Shown piece after piece: positions 7,699-16,309 of a stretch of DNA of 38,212 nucleotides. Each line of letters starts with the position of its first letter. Positions within the stretch are counted from its first letter, which is position 1. The position numbers and the translations under genes were made by a program. The DNA comes from Methanobrevibacter sp. OttesenSCG-928-I08 (GTDB lineage: Archaea; Methanobacteriota; Methanobacteria; Methanobacteriales; Methanobacteriaceae): NCBI GenBank assembly GCA_030266405.1, contig JAJDHW010000005.1, positions 1 through 38,212 of the forward strand, written 5' to 3'. The notes under the pieces were generated by a model that did no database searches, was not told the DNA's origin, and saw only the letters and a program-made list of their open reading frames with translations.

Positions 7699-8685
7699 AT
7701 GGAAGATATTACTGAATTAAAAGTTTCTGATTTTGGAGAAAGATTTTTAATTAAAATAATAATAAATAAAACAAAAAAATCACAAAATACTCCTTTTATA
7801 TTAGGAGATGATGCAAGTGCAATACCAATTCATAAAAATCAAGATTTAATTGCATCATCAGATATGTTAATTCAATCAAAACATTTTCCAAAAGAAATGT
7901 CCTATTTTCAAATGGGATTTAAATCCGTAACTGTTAATCTTAGCGATATTGCAGCTATGGGAGCTAAACCATTAGGTTTTCTTTTAAACATAGCTATTCC
8001 TAAAAATCTATCAATTAAAAACTTCAATGATTTAATAGATGGTGTTTTAGATGCTTGTAACTTTTATGATATCTATCTCATTGGTGGGGATACTAATGAA
8101 GCTAATGAAATCATTTTATCTGCCACAGCTTTAGGTTTAACAGACAAAAATAAGCTTTTAACAAAACACGGATTTGAAGTAGGAGATTTAGTTTGTACAA
8201 CTGGCCAAATTGGTCTTGCATCACTTGGTTTTTATTTATTAAACAATATTTCTGATTATAATGAATCTATTTTAAAACCTATTGCAAAAGTTAGGGAAGG
8301 TTTAATTTTAAATGATAATTCTGCTAGTGCGGCTACAGATATTACTGATGGATTAGGATTTGAGCTTTATGAACTTTTAAATTCAGATAAACAATTTTCA
8401 AATATTTCTAAAGGAATTTTAATATATGAAGATAAGTTAAATATTTCAGATGATTATAAAAAAATAGCTCAATCATTAAATAAAAATTATTTAGATTTAA
8501 TTTTATATTTTGGAGAAGATTTTGAATTATTATTTACTATATCTAAATCTAATGCTTTAAAACTTGAAAAATTAATGGATTTTAATATAATTGGGATAGT
8601 TACAAATAATTCTAAAGTTGAAATTAAAAGAATTAATGGTGAAATTCAAGAAATTTCAGAAAAAGGGTACGAGCACTTAATTTGA
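7699..8685 (+). CDS. thiL: Thiamine-monophosphate kinase
   Basis: ThiL phosphorylates thiamine monophosphate to thiamine pyrophosphate with ATP and Mg2+, the last step of cofactor synthesis. The 328 residues show the AIR-synthase-related fold in order: SDFGERFLI at the N-terminus, LGDDASAI near 35 (metal/ATP), SSDMLIQSKHFP near 54, NLSDIAAMGAKP near 80, IGGDTNEA near 130, and ATDITDGLGFEL plus GEDFELLF in the C-terminal half. Length matches the family. The start lies about 40 bases after cfbA, with no strong ribosome site, so it may be leaderless. Confidence 0.92.
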   Translation: MEDITELKVSDFGERFLIKIIINKTKKSQNTPFILGDDASAIPIHKNQDLIASSDMLIQSKHFPKEMSYFQMGFKSVTVNLSDIAAMGAKPLGFLLNIAIPKNLSIKNFNDLIDGVLDACNFYDIYLIGGDTNEANEIILSATALGLTDKNKLLTKHGFEVGDLVCTTGQIGLASLGFYLLNNISDYNESILKPIAKVREGLILNDNSASAATDITDGLGFELYELLNSDKQFSNISKGILIYEDKLNISDDYKKIAQSLNKNYLDLILYFGEDFELLFTISKSNALKLEKLMDFNIIGIVTNNSKVEIKRINGEIQEISEKGYEHLI

Positions 8686-8866
8686 GCTATATCATTAATA
8701 CTCAATAAACAAATAAATAGAATCCTATTAAAAATTTTAATTATTTAATTCATTAAATTATATAATTATATAAATACTTAAAGAATTATTAATCTTACTT
8801 TTAATTTAAACAATAGTTTTGATTGATATTTTAGATATTTTACATATTTTTTTTTAAATGAAAAAT

Positions 8867-8873
8867 TTTATAA
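8867..8873 (+). promoter_or_regulatory. TATA box for the DUF2142 gene
   Basis: TTTATAA is centred about 29 bases before the ATG at 8899, within the 213-base gap after thiL. No ribosome site is visible, so a very short or absent leader is likely. I see nothing else in this gap. Confidence 0.4.
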
Positions 8874-8898
8874 CTATAGATTAAAATAACATTATTAT

Positions 8899-10428
8899 AT
8901 GATTGAAAAAATATTACAAATTGCAGATAAATTAAAACTTATTGATATTTTAAAAACAAAGAAGTTTATATTAATTTATACCCTTTTTATAATATTTTTT
9001 ATATTTTCATTTTTTAAAGGAGATAACTATTTACATCCAAAATTTGAAATAATAACTGTATTTTTAATATTTTTAGCAGGAATAATATCTATTTTATATT
9101 CTTTTAAACATAAAAAGGAAATTCATAAAATAGCTTTTGTAATTATTTTAATTTTTGGAATTTTATCAGTTTTTATTTCACCTACTTTAATAGCTTGTGA
9201 TGAGAATGAACATTTTGCAAGAAGTGAAATGACATCGTCTGGTGTTTTAGTTCCTGAATATATTGAAGGTAAAGGATATTCTGTTCATAATTTATTTTAT
9301 CAACTTGATAATCATAGGGGAGAAACATTTTTAGAAGGAAATTTTTCTAGTGAAAACATAGATTATGAAAAAAGTTTTTATCCTTCAGGATATCCTCAAA
9401 ACCCATTTTATGGATATATTGCCCAAGGAATTGGTATTTTATTAGCTAAAATATTAGATTTGAGTGTTATTTGGGCAATGTGGCTTGGTCGATTGTGTAA
9501 TTTGTTGTTATATGCTGGAATTTGTGCAATTGGTATTAGAAAAGCACCAGTTTATAAAATTCCACTACTTGTAATAGCATGTATTCCAATGGCACTATAT
9601 CAATCTACATCTCTTAGTATTGATCCATTTATTAATGGATTTGGAATTTTAATTATGGGTTATTTTATTTATATGTATAAAACCACCTCAAAAATTACAT
9701 TAGTTGATGTATCCATCTTTCTTGGATCTTGCTTATTAATTAGTTTAATTAAAATACCTTATGTATTATTTGTATTTTTAATATTCTTAGTGAATAAAGA
9801 TAAGTTTAATTCAAATAAAACTTTGTTGTTTTCAAGAATAATGTCGATAGTCATTATTTTAATTAGTATGTGTTATAGCTATTTTTATGCATCACCACAA
9901 CTTTTAAATACTCAAAGAGCTATTTTTTTCCTTGAAAATAATGTTTCTGCAAGTGGACAAATAAATTATATGTTAACTAATCCTCAAGAAGCTATTGTAA
10001 CATTTTTACAAATCGGAAATACTTTACCTTTAATGGTAACTGATATTTTTAGATTTTCACATATGTACTGGACATATTCATCAGAGCTTTTAAGTTTCTT
10101 ATATATGCTTTTCTTTGGGGTGTTTGCTATTTTTTATCCAAACAATGTAAACATTTCTAAAAATAGTAGAATAAAGTTGGCTATAATTGTTGTTTTGATT
10201 TATCTTGGAACATTTTTTATACAATTTTTAACATGGACTTCAGTAGGATCCACGATAATTGAAGGAGTATTTGCTCGTTATTTTATTCCTTTAATGGCAT
10301 TAATACCCTTAATTATTGGTATAAATAGACATTCTATAAAAAATAAAAATTTAGATTTAATTATAATAACACTTATTATAAGTTTTATTGCTGGTGTATT
10401 AATTTTGACAATAGCTAATTTTTATTAA
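8899..10428 (+). CDS. DUF2142-type polytopic membrane protein, probable GT-C glycosyltransferase
   Basis: A 509-residue protein with about eleven membrane helices. Two N-terminal helices are followed by SPTLIACDENEHFARSE (acidic/His motif at 101-105), which matches the signature of DUF2142 (PF09913). The first extracytoplasmic loop, about residues 100-165, is acidic and aromatic. Related GT-C enzymes take sugar from a polyprenyl phosphate at the outer face of the membrane, and the Asp-Glu pair after the second or third helix is the expected catalytic position. It converges with a GT2 gene able to make such donors. The sugar and acceptor are unknown. Confidence 0.72.
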   Translation: MIEKILQIADKLKLIDILKTKKFILIYTLFIIFFIFSFFKGDNYLHPKFEIITVFLIFLAGIISILYSFKHKKEIHKIAFVIILIFGILSVFISPTLIACDENEHFARSEMTSSGVLVPEYIEGKGYSVHNLFYQLDNHRGETFLEGNFSSENIDYEKSFYPSGYPQNPFYGYIAQGIGILLAKILDLSVIWAMWLGRLCNLLLYAGICAIGIRKAPVYKIPLLVIACIPMALYQSTSLSIDPFINGFGILIMGYFIYMYKTTSKITLVDVSIFLGSCLLISLIKIPYVLFVFLIFLVNKDKFNSNKTLLFSRIMSIVIILISMCYSYFYASPQLLNTQRAIFFLENNVSASGQINYMLTNPQEAIVTFLQIGNTLPLMVTDIFRFSHMYWTYSSELLSFLYMLFFGVFAIFYPNNVNISKNSRIKLAIIVVLIYLGTFFIQFLTWTSVGSTIIEGVFARYFIPLMALIPLIIGINRHSIKNKNLDLIIITLIISFIAGVLILTIANFY

Positions 10429-10462
10429 TTTTGATTTTATAATTTTTACATGATTGATTATT

Positions 10463-11389
10463 TTATTTCTTTTTATTTTCATTAATCAATGTTAAGAAAT
10501 GCTCAAATCTTTGTAAATGCTGTTTTTTAAGAACATGAAGCATAACTCCTGTTAAAAAAATTATAGTCCCAATTATAACAAACATAGCTATTATAATTAA
10601 TGTAGGAATCTTTTCTACATAACCTGTTTGTAAAAAAGTTGATAAAATTGGTATAAAATAAATAAATGCAATTATAAAAAGTGTTAATGTTACAAGTGAA
10701 AAATAAAATAAAGGTCTTGTGTCTCTAAATAATGAAAATATTAATTTTATAACTTTATAACCATCTGTGTAGGTATTTAATTTAGATACATCTCCTTCAT
10801 TTCTATCTTTATAATCAATTGGAATTTCTTTTATCTTAAAATTATGATTTAATGCGAATATGGACATTTCTGTTTCTATTTCAAATTCTTTTGAAGATAC
10901 TGGAAACGATTTGACAAATTCATAGCTAAATCCTCTCATTCCAGTTAATATATCCTGTAAATCACTATTAAAAATAAAATTTATAAATGATCTAACTAGT
11001 TTATTTCCTAAATTATGAAAACGACGCTTATTTTCTGTAAAATAAGTTGATGATAATCTGTCTCCAATTACCATATCTGCTTGTTTAGATAATACTAATT
11101 TTTCAATTTCTTTTCCTGATTTTGCAGGATAAGTATCATCTGCATCAACCATTATATAACAATCTGCATCTATATCTCTAAACATCGATCTAACAACATT
11201 TCCTTTCCCTTGTCGGTATTCATGCCTTATAATAGCTCCAGCTTCTTTAGCTAATTTTACAGAGTCATCTGTTGAATTATTATCATACACATATATATCT
11301 GCATGAGGCATTTCTTTTTTAAAGTCACTCACGACTTTTTTAATAGATTTTTCTTCATTATAACACGGAATTATTATAGCTGTTGTCAT
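10463..11389 (-). CDS. DPM1-like family 2 glycosyltransferase with two C-terminal TM helices
   Basis: A 308-residue GT-A fold enzyme. The N-terminus has IIIPCYNEEKSI; VYDNNSTDDS and the RQGKGNVVRSM loop follow. The nucleotide/metal motif is VDADDTYPA at 81-89, and MRGFSYEF and ETEMSIFALNH are downstream. Two hydrophobic helices at about 228-250 and 263-287 anchor it. This layout is typical of polyprenyl-phosphate glycosyl (hexose) synthases that load a sugar onto the lipid carrier at the cytoplasmic face. GTGAT lies a few bases before the ATG. It precedes a 108-base AT-rich gap separating it from the next gene, so it may share that transcript. Donor sugar not predictable. Confidence 0.82.
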   Translation of the reverse strand: MTTAIIIPCYNEEKSIKKVVSDFKKEMPHADIYVYDNNSTDDSVKLAKEAGAIIRHEYRQGKGNVVRSMFRDIDADCYIMVDADDTYPAKSGKEIEKLVLSKQADMVIGDRLSSTYFTENKRRFHNLGNKLVRSFINFIFNSDLQDILTGMRGFSYEFVKSFPVSSKEFEIETEMSIFALNHNFKIKEIPIDYKDRNEGDVSKLNTYTDGYKVIKLIFSLFRDTRPLFYFSLVTLTLFIIAFIYFIPILSTFLQTGYVEKIPTLIIIAMFVIIGTIIFLTGVMLHVLKKQHLQRFEHFLTLINENKKK

Positions 11390-11497
11390 TTTATCACGAT
11401 TATTATATTAATTATTCATCAACTAATAAAAAATTATTTATTTTATATTTATTATATTTTTACTAATTTAAGTTTTAATAACTTATTTTTGATTAAA

Positions 11498-12433
11498 CTA
11501 TTTATTATCTATATTTTTTTCTTTTATAATATAATGGGGCCTATTTTTCACTTCCAAATATATTTTAGATATGTATTGCCCAAGTATTCCAATTGCAAAT
11601 AGTTGAATACCACCTACAAATAATATTATTGATATTGTAGAAGGCCACCCATCAACAGGATCTCCAAATAAAAGTGTTTTAATAACTATTATAACTATTA
11701 AAATAAATGATATAATTGCAAATAAAATTCCAATAATTGTTGAGACATGTAATGGTGCAGTTGTAAATGAAATTATGCCAGATATGGAATATTTAAATAA
11801 ACTCCAAAATGACCAACTAGTCTCACCTGCACTTCTTTCGATATTTTCATACTCTATCCATTTATTTTTAAAGCCTATCCATTGAAAAATTCCTTTTGAA
11901 AATCTATTATATTCTTTTAATCCTAATACAGAATCTTTAACTTCTGCAGTGATTAATTTATAATCTCTTGCACCATCCACTATTTCAACATCAGAAAGTA
12001 AATTAATTAATTTATTAAAAACTCGAGCAAAAAATGATCTAACTATAGGTTCTCCTTTTCTTGATACTCTACGTGTTGATACAATATCATATCCCATCGA
12101 AGCATTTTTTAACATTTCTGGAATTAAATGTGGAGGGTCTTGAAGGTCTGCATCCATAATAAGCACATAATCTTCAGTTGAATTTTCAAGACCTGCATAA
12201 ATAGCTGATTCTTTCCCAAAATTTCTTGAAAAAGATAGGTATTCAATATTTTCATAATTAATAGATAAATTTTTTATTATTTGAAGGGTATTATCCTTTG
12301 ATCCATCATTAATAAATAATACAGACCAATGTATATTATTTAAATTATTTAAAGCAGTTGAAATTTCATTATAGAAAATATCCAATGTTTTTTCTTCATC
12401 ATAACAAGGAACAATTATTTTTAGAGAAACCAT
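11498..12433 (-). CDS. GtrB-like polyprenyl-phosphate glycosyltransferase
   Basis: A 311-residue GT2 enzyme of the GtrB/DPM type. Visible are IIVPCYDEEKTL, FINDGSKDNT near 40, LSFSRNFGKESAIYAGL near 66, the catalytic DADLQDPP at 94-101, and RRVSRKGEP followed by a helix with FNKLIN. AGETSWSFWSLFKYS precedes two C-terminal membrane helices at about 228-252 and 268-290. GtrB enzymes transfer a hexose from a nucleotide sugar to polyprenyl phosphate. The ATG overlaps the stop of the upstream DUF6056-type gene in TAATG, so the pair is translationally coupled. That gene is the natural candidate to use the lipid-linked sugar. Confidence 0.85.
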   Translation of the reverse strand: MVSLKIIVPCYDEEKTLDIFYNEISTALNNLNNIHWSVLFINDGSKDNTLQIIKNLSINYENIEYLSFSRNFGKESAIYAGLENSTEDYVLIMDADLQDPPHLIPEMLKNASMGYDIVSTRRVSRKGEPIVRSFFARVFNKLINLLSDVEIVDGARDYKLITAEVKDSVLGLKEYNRFSKGIFQWIGFKNKWIEYENIERSAGETSWSFWSLFKYSISGIISFTTAPLHVSTIIGILFAIISFILIVIIVIKTLLFGDPVDGWPSTISIILFVGGIQLFAIGILGQYISKIYLEVKNRPHYIIKEKNIDNK

Positions 12434-13740
12434 TAGTTCACAAACCTTATTTTATTATCTATTAAATCATTTATTAAAATATAAGTAGATATAAATAAAA
12501 ATCCTAAAGGTAAGATAAACATTCTTCCTCGTGATGCCCATATTGTTGGTGTAAAACCTACCATAAAATTCATCCCTACTACTAAAATAAGCAATGCCAT
12601 TATTATAAATCTAATTTTTGTATTTTTTATTTTATATATTGCATAAATAAGAGAAATAGCTACTAATATTAGTAAAAATAAGCTCCCAAAAATATAATAC
12701 ATATTACCTGATGCAAATAATCCTTGTAAAGTATTTCCATTAGTTATAAATTTTATATAATTACTCAAACCTAAAAAAACAAGTAAATTACTAATAAAAC
12801 AAATTATGAATGGTATAAAACTTATAATACTTGTTTTAATATTTTTACTTGTTAAATAATTATATATTCCTAGCATTCCAAAAAAAACTATTGTTATCAC
12901 TGATTCATCCATAAAAAGAAACCTATTAATTGAGCTAAGGCTTAAATCAATTTTATTAAGAAGAGTATAATTTTTATATTCTGGAAACCAGATACCAGAT
13001 TCAATAAAATATCTTTCATAATTTCCAGGGGATAAAAATATTATTAGTGCAGAAATAACAATTAATAGAATCATTAAATAAATATTTTTATTTATCTTCT
13101 TTCCTTTGTAATAATTGTATAAAATTATTAAACCATAAATAAAAATAAATGAAATTAATCCCTGCTCATGGTTACATGCATATATTAAACTGAATATTGC
13201 TAAAATATAAGATAATATTTTTAAATATTTATTTTTGAAATTATCTTTTAATATATATTCTTTTAATATATAAAAATGGAGTAATATAAAAAAGAATGGC
13301 CAAATATAATTTACACTTACACTAATCCAGCCACAATAAACGAATTCTAAAATACAACTATAAAAAAATATTAATAATAAGATAGAAGCGATGATATTTT
13401 TAATTAAATCTCTTTTATTAAAAGAATCTTTATTTTTAAAAAGTTTAACAGTTATAAATGGTATTAAAACTAAAATTAATGTTTCAACTACTTTCCATAC
13501 TTTCATTGGAATTATTAAAAAACTCATTAAATTAATTTCAATTATAAACCTTGAACTCCATTCAAAGTATCTTTCACTAACAAAATAAATTAAATTTTTA
13601 TATCCTCCGTATTTAAGGATTTCGCTGTATATAAGGTCGTCACCAGTTATTCTAAGATTATAATGGAATAATATTAGAATCCCAAATAAAATAATAAATG
13701 GAATATATTTATTAATTTTGTTAATGTTAATTTTCTTCAT
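12433..13740 (-). CDS. DUF6056-type polytopic membrane protein, probable GT-C glycosyltransferase
   Basis: A 435-residue protein with about eleven membrane helices. After the first helix comes LRITGDDLIYSEIL, an Asp pair at 34-35 in the position of the GT-C catalytic acidic motif, and then FEWSSRFIIE, which resembles the DUF6056 family. A later CNHEQGL segment near 190 is also typical of this group. It overlaps the GtrB-like gene by one base. In O-antigen modification loci a GtrB enzyme makes the lipid-linked sugar and a GtrC-type membrane protein transfers it, and the same division of labour is inferred here. Family call moderate; substrate unknown. Confidence 0.68.
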   Translation of the reverse strand: MKKININKINKYIPFIILFGILILFHYNLRITGDDLIYSEILKYGGYKNLIYFVSERYFEWSSRFIIEINLMSFLIIPMKVWKVVETLILVLIPFITVKLFKNKDSFNKRDLIKNIIASILLLIFFYSCILEFVYCGWISVSVNYIWPFFFILLHFYILKEYILKDNFKNKYLKILSYILAIFSLIYACNHEQGLISFIFIYGLIILYNYYKGKKINKNIYLMILLIVISALIIFLSPGNYERYFIESGIWFPEYKNYTLLNKIDLSLSSINRFLFMDESVITIVFFGMLGIYNYLTSKNIKTSIISFIPFIICFISNLLVFLGLSNYIKFITNGNTLQGLFASGNMYYIFGSLFLLILVAISLIYAIYKIKNTKIRFIIMALLILVVGMNFMVGFTPTIWASRGRMFILPLGFLFISTYILINDLIDNKIRFVN

Positions 13741-13760
13741 AAAACCACAGTTATTTTAAT

Positions 13761-13768
13761 TTTATATA
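13761..13768 (-). promoter_or_regulatory. TATA box of the DUF6056/gtrB operon
   Basis: On the minus strand TATATAAA is centred about 25 bases before the ATG at 13740 with no clear ribosome site between, suggesting a leaderless transcript. The rest of the 242-base gap to purE is AT-rich, with no other feature I can support. Confidence 0.5.
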
Positions 13769-13982
13769 GTTTAGAAAAATGTTTATTATTATAATTTAAT
13801 TAAATATAGTATTTATAAACGTTTATTTATAATTAACATATATTAAGGACATTAAAATATTTATACTAAAGTTTAATAACTTATTATACTTTTAAAAATT
13901 TTTTTTAAATATATTAATAAGAGTTAAATCATATATTTAATTAATAAAAGATTTTTTTAAGATTAAATTAATAGGTGTTATT

Positions 13983-14996
13983 ATGGCCCCAAAAGTAATT
14001 ATTATCCTTGGAAGCGCTTCAGATTTACATATAGCAGAAAAAGCTATTGATATTTTAGAAAAACTTCAAATTTCTTACAGTTTAAAAATAGCTTCAGCTC
14101 ATAGAACACACAGTTTGGTAAGGGAACTGGTTATACAATCAACAAAAGAAAACGTAGAAGTTTTCATTGGAATAGCTGGCCTTGCTGCACATTTACCTGG
14201 TACAATAGCTGCATACACACATAAACCAGTTATTGGTGTCCCTGTAGATGTTAAAGTAGGAGGGCTTGATGCATTATATTCTTCAGTACAAATGCCATTT
14301 CCTGCTCCAGTAGCTACAGTTGGTATTGATAGAGGGGATAATGCTGCTATTTTAGCTGGACAAATAATTGGTATTAATAATGAGGAAATTAGAAATAATA
14401 TTTCTAAATTAAGAGATTCCTATAAAAATAAAGTTATTAATAGTGAAAAAGAAGTTTTATCTAATCTTAATGGAAATTATTTGGAGAAAGACTTTTTAGA
14501 TATTGAAAGTTTGGTTATAGATGAGTCTTTAGATTCTATAAAAGAAATTGAAGGCGAACCTCTTATATCTATAATTCCAGGTAGCCATTCGGACATGGTA
14601 GTTGCTAAGAAAACAGCTATTGTTTTAGATAGAATGAAAATTAAATATGATATGAGAGTTATTTCTCCAATAAGACATGCAAGTAAGTTTGAGAAATATG
14701 TAAATGAATTAGATTCTGTAAAACTTTTTATTGCAATTAGTGGATTATCTTCACACGTAACTGGTGCTCTTGTAGGATTAAGTGAAAAACCAGTAATTGG
14801 AGTGCCATGTTCTAAAGACATTAGTGAGGATGCAATACTTTCAATGATTAATATGCCTCCAGGAGTACCTGTAGGAACTGTTGGATTAAATAATGGCCGT
14901 AATGGAGGAATTTTGGGAAGTGAAATTCTTGCATTATCTGATAAAAAAATAGAAGATAATTTAAAACATATTAAATATAAAACAGCTAATTTATAG
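13983..14996 (+). CDS. purE: Two-domain PurE (phosphoribosylaminoimidazole carboxylase / N5-CAIR mutase type)
   Basis: PurE produces CAIR in purine synthesis. This 337-residue protein holds two PurE domains joined by a linker at about 140-190. Domain 1 keeps [13 protein letters not shown] (9-21), the catalytic SAHR (38-41) and GLAAHLPG (66-73). Domain 2 keeps GSHSDM (200-205) and GLSSHVTG (254-261), but SAHR becomes SPIR (228-231), so the catalytic His is an Ile and this half is probably not active by itself. Double-length PurE is known in methanogens. AGGTG precedes the ATG, and the UbiD gene starts 7 bases after the stop. Whether it acts as mutase (class I) or carboxylase (class II) is uncertain. 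Confidence 0.9.
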   Translation: MAPKVIIILGSASDLHIAEKAIDILEKLQISYSLKIASAHRTHSLVRELVIQSTKENVEVFIGIAGLAAHLPGTIAAYTHKPVIGVPVDVKVGGLDALYSSVQMPFPAPVATVGIDRGDNAAILAGQIIGINNEEIRNNISKLRDSYKNKVINSEKEVLSNLNGNYLEKDFLDIESLVIDESLDSIKEIEGEPLISIIPGSHSDMVVAKKTAIVLDRMKIKYDMRVISPIRHASKFEKYVNELDSVKLFIAISGLSSHVTGALVGLSEKPVIGVPCSKDISEDAILSMINMPPGVPVGTVGLNNGRNGGILGSEILALSDKKIEDNLKHIKYKTANL

Positions 14997-15003
14997 TGAT
15001 ATT

Positions 15004-16266
15004 ATGGATTTAAAAAATTATGATAATATTATAGAAATTGATGAAGAGCTAAACTGTGAATATGAAGTAGCTAAAGTACTTAGAAAATATCCAAAAGACA
15101 CTGTTATAATAAAAAACATTAAAGGATTTGATATGCCTATTATTTCTGGTATATGTAATACAAGAGACAAAATTGCTGAATCTATAAACTGTAAAGTAGA
15201 TGAAATTACTCAAAAAGTTGCTACTGCTAGTGAAAATCCTATCAAAATTGATAATTTCTTAAATTTTGATTTATATGAAAGTTCAGATGCAGATTTAAAT
15301 AAAATTCCAATTTTAACTCATTATAAGAGAGATGGTGGAGCTTATATTACTGCAGGAGTTGTTTTTGCAAAAGATCCTGAAACAGGAATTCAAAATGCCT
15401 CAATTCATAGAATGCTTGTTATTGGAAAAGACAAATTAGCTATTAGAATTGTTCCAAGAAATTTATATACTTATTTCCAAAAAGCAAAAAAATTAAATAA
15501 AGATTTAGATATTGCAATAGCTATTGGAATGGATCCTGCTATTTTACTTGCTAGTACAACTTCTATTCCTATTGATTATGATGAAATGGAAGTTGCTAAT
15601 AAATTTAAAAATAATAATCTTAAATTAATTAAATTAGAAAAATCAGGTCTACAAGTTCCTGAAGCAGATATTATATTAGAAGGTAAAATTTCTGTAACAG
15701 AAACAGCTAAAGAAGGGCCATTTGTTGATTTAACTGATACTTATGATGTTATAAGGGATGAACCAGTTATAAACTTAAATAAAATGCACATTAAAGAAAA
15801 TGCATATTATCATGCAATATTACCTGCTGGTTTTGAACATAAACTTTTACAAGGCCTTCCACAAGAACCAAGAATATTTAAAGCAACTAAAAACTCTGTT
15901 CCTACAGTTAAAAATGTTGTACTTACTGAAGGTGGTTGTTGTTGGCTTCATGCAGTTATTTCTATTGATAAGCAAACTCAAGGTGATGGAAAAAATGTTT
16001 TAATGGCGGCTCTTTCAGCGCATCCTTCACTTAAACATGCGGTTGTAGTAGATACAGATATTAATATTTTTGACCCACAAGATGTAGAATATGCTATATC
16101 TACACGTGTAAAGGGAGATGAAGATATTATGATTATTCCTGATGTTAGAGGGTCTTCTCTTGATCCTGTTGCAAGTTCTGATGGAACTACAACAAAAGTT
16201 GGAGTAGATGCGACTAAATCTATTAAAAATCCTGAAAAATTCGAAAGAGTTAGTTTAGGGGAATAA
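15004..16266 (+). CDS. UbiD-family decarboxylase, probable anhydromevalonate phosphate decarboxylase
   Basis: A 420-residue prenyl-FMN-dependent decarboxylase of the UbiD family. Motifs in order: [24 protein letters not shown] at about 105-128 (given as one region, cofactor and metal site), NASIHRM with Arg 136, AIAIGMDPA near 171-179, the acidic EADIILEG near 220-227, and [12 protein letters not shown] near 237-248. Archaea lacking ubiquinone use a UbiD relative of this length to decarboxylate trans-anhydromevalonate 5-phosphate to isopentenyl phosphate in the modified mevalonate pathway, and that role is the best guess here. It lies 7 bases after purE, with GTGAT before the ATG. No UbiX is visible in the window. 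Family call firm, substrate inferred. Confidence 0.82.
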   Translation: MDLKNYDNIIEIDEELNCEYEVAKVLRKYPKDTVIIKNIKGFDMPIISGICNTRDKIAESINCKVDEITQKVATASENPIKIDNFLNFDLYESSDADLNKIPILTHYKRDGGAYITAGVVFAKDPETGIQNASIHRMLVIGKDKLAIRIVPRNLYTYFQKAKKLNKDLDIAIAIGMDPAILLASTTSIPIDYDEMEVANKFKNNNLKLIKLEKSGLQVPEADIILEGKISVTETAKEGPFVDLTDTYDVIRDEPVINLNKMHIKENAYYHAILPAGFEHKLLQGLPQEPRIFKATKNSVPTVKNVVLTEGGCCWLHAVISIDKQTQGDGKNVLMAALSAHPSLKHAVVVDTDINIFDPQDVEYAISTRVKGDEDIMIIPDVRGSSLDPVASSDGTTTKVGVDATKSIKNPEKFERVSLGE

Positions 16267-16309
16267 ATTATTTACATTTAAAAATTATATTATTTATTGG
16301 AGAGAAACT

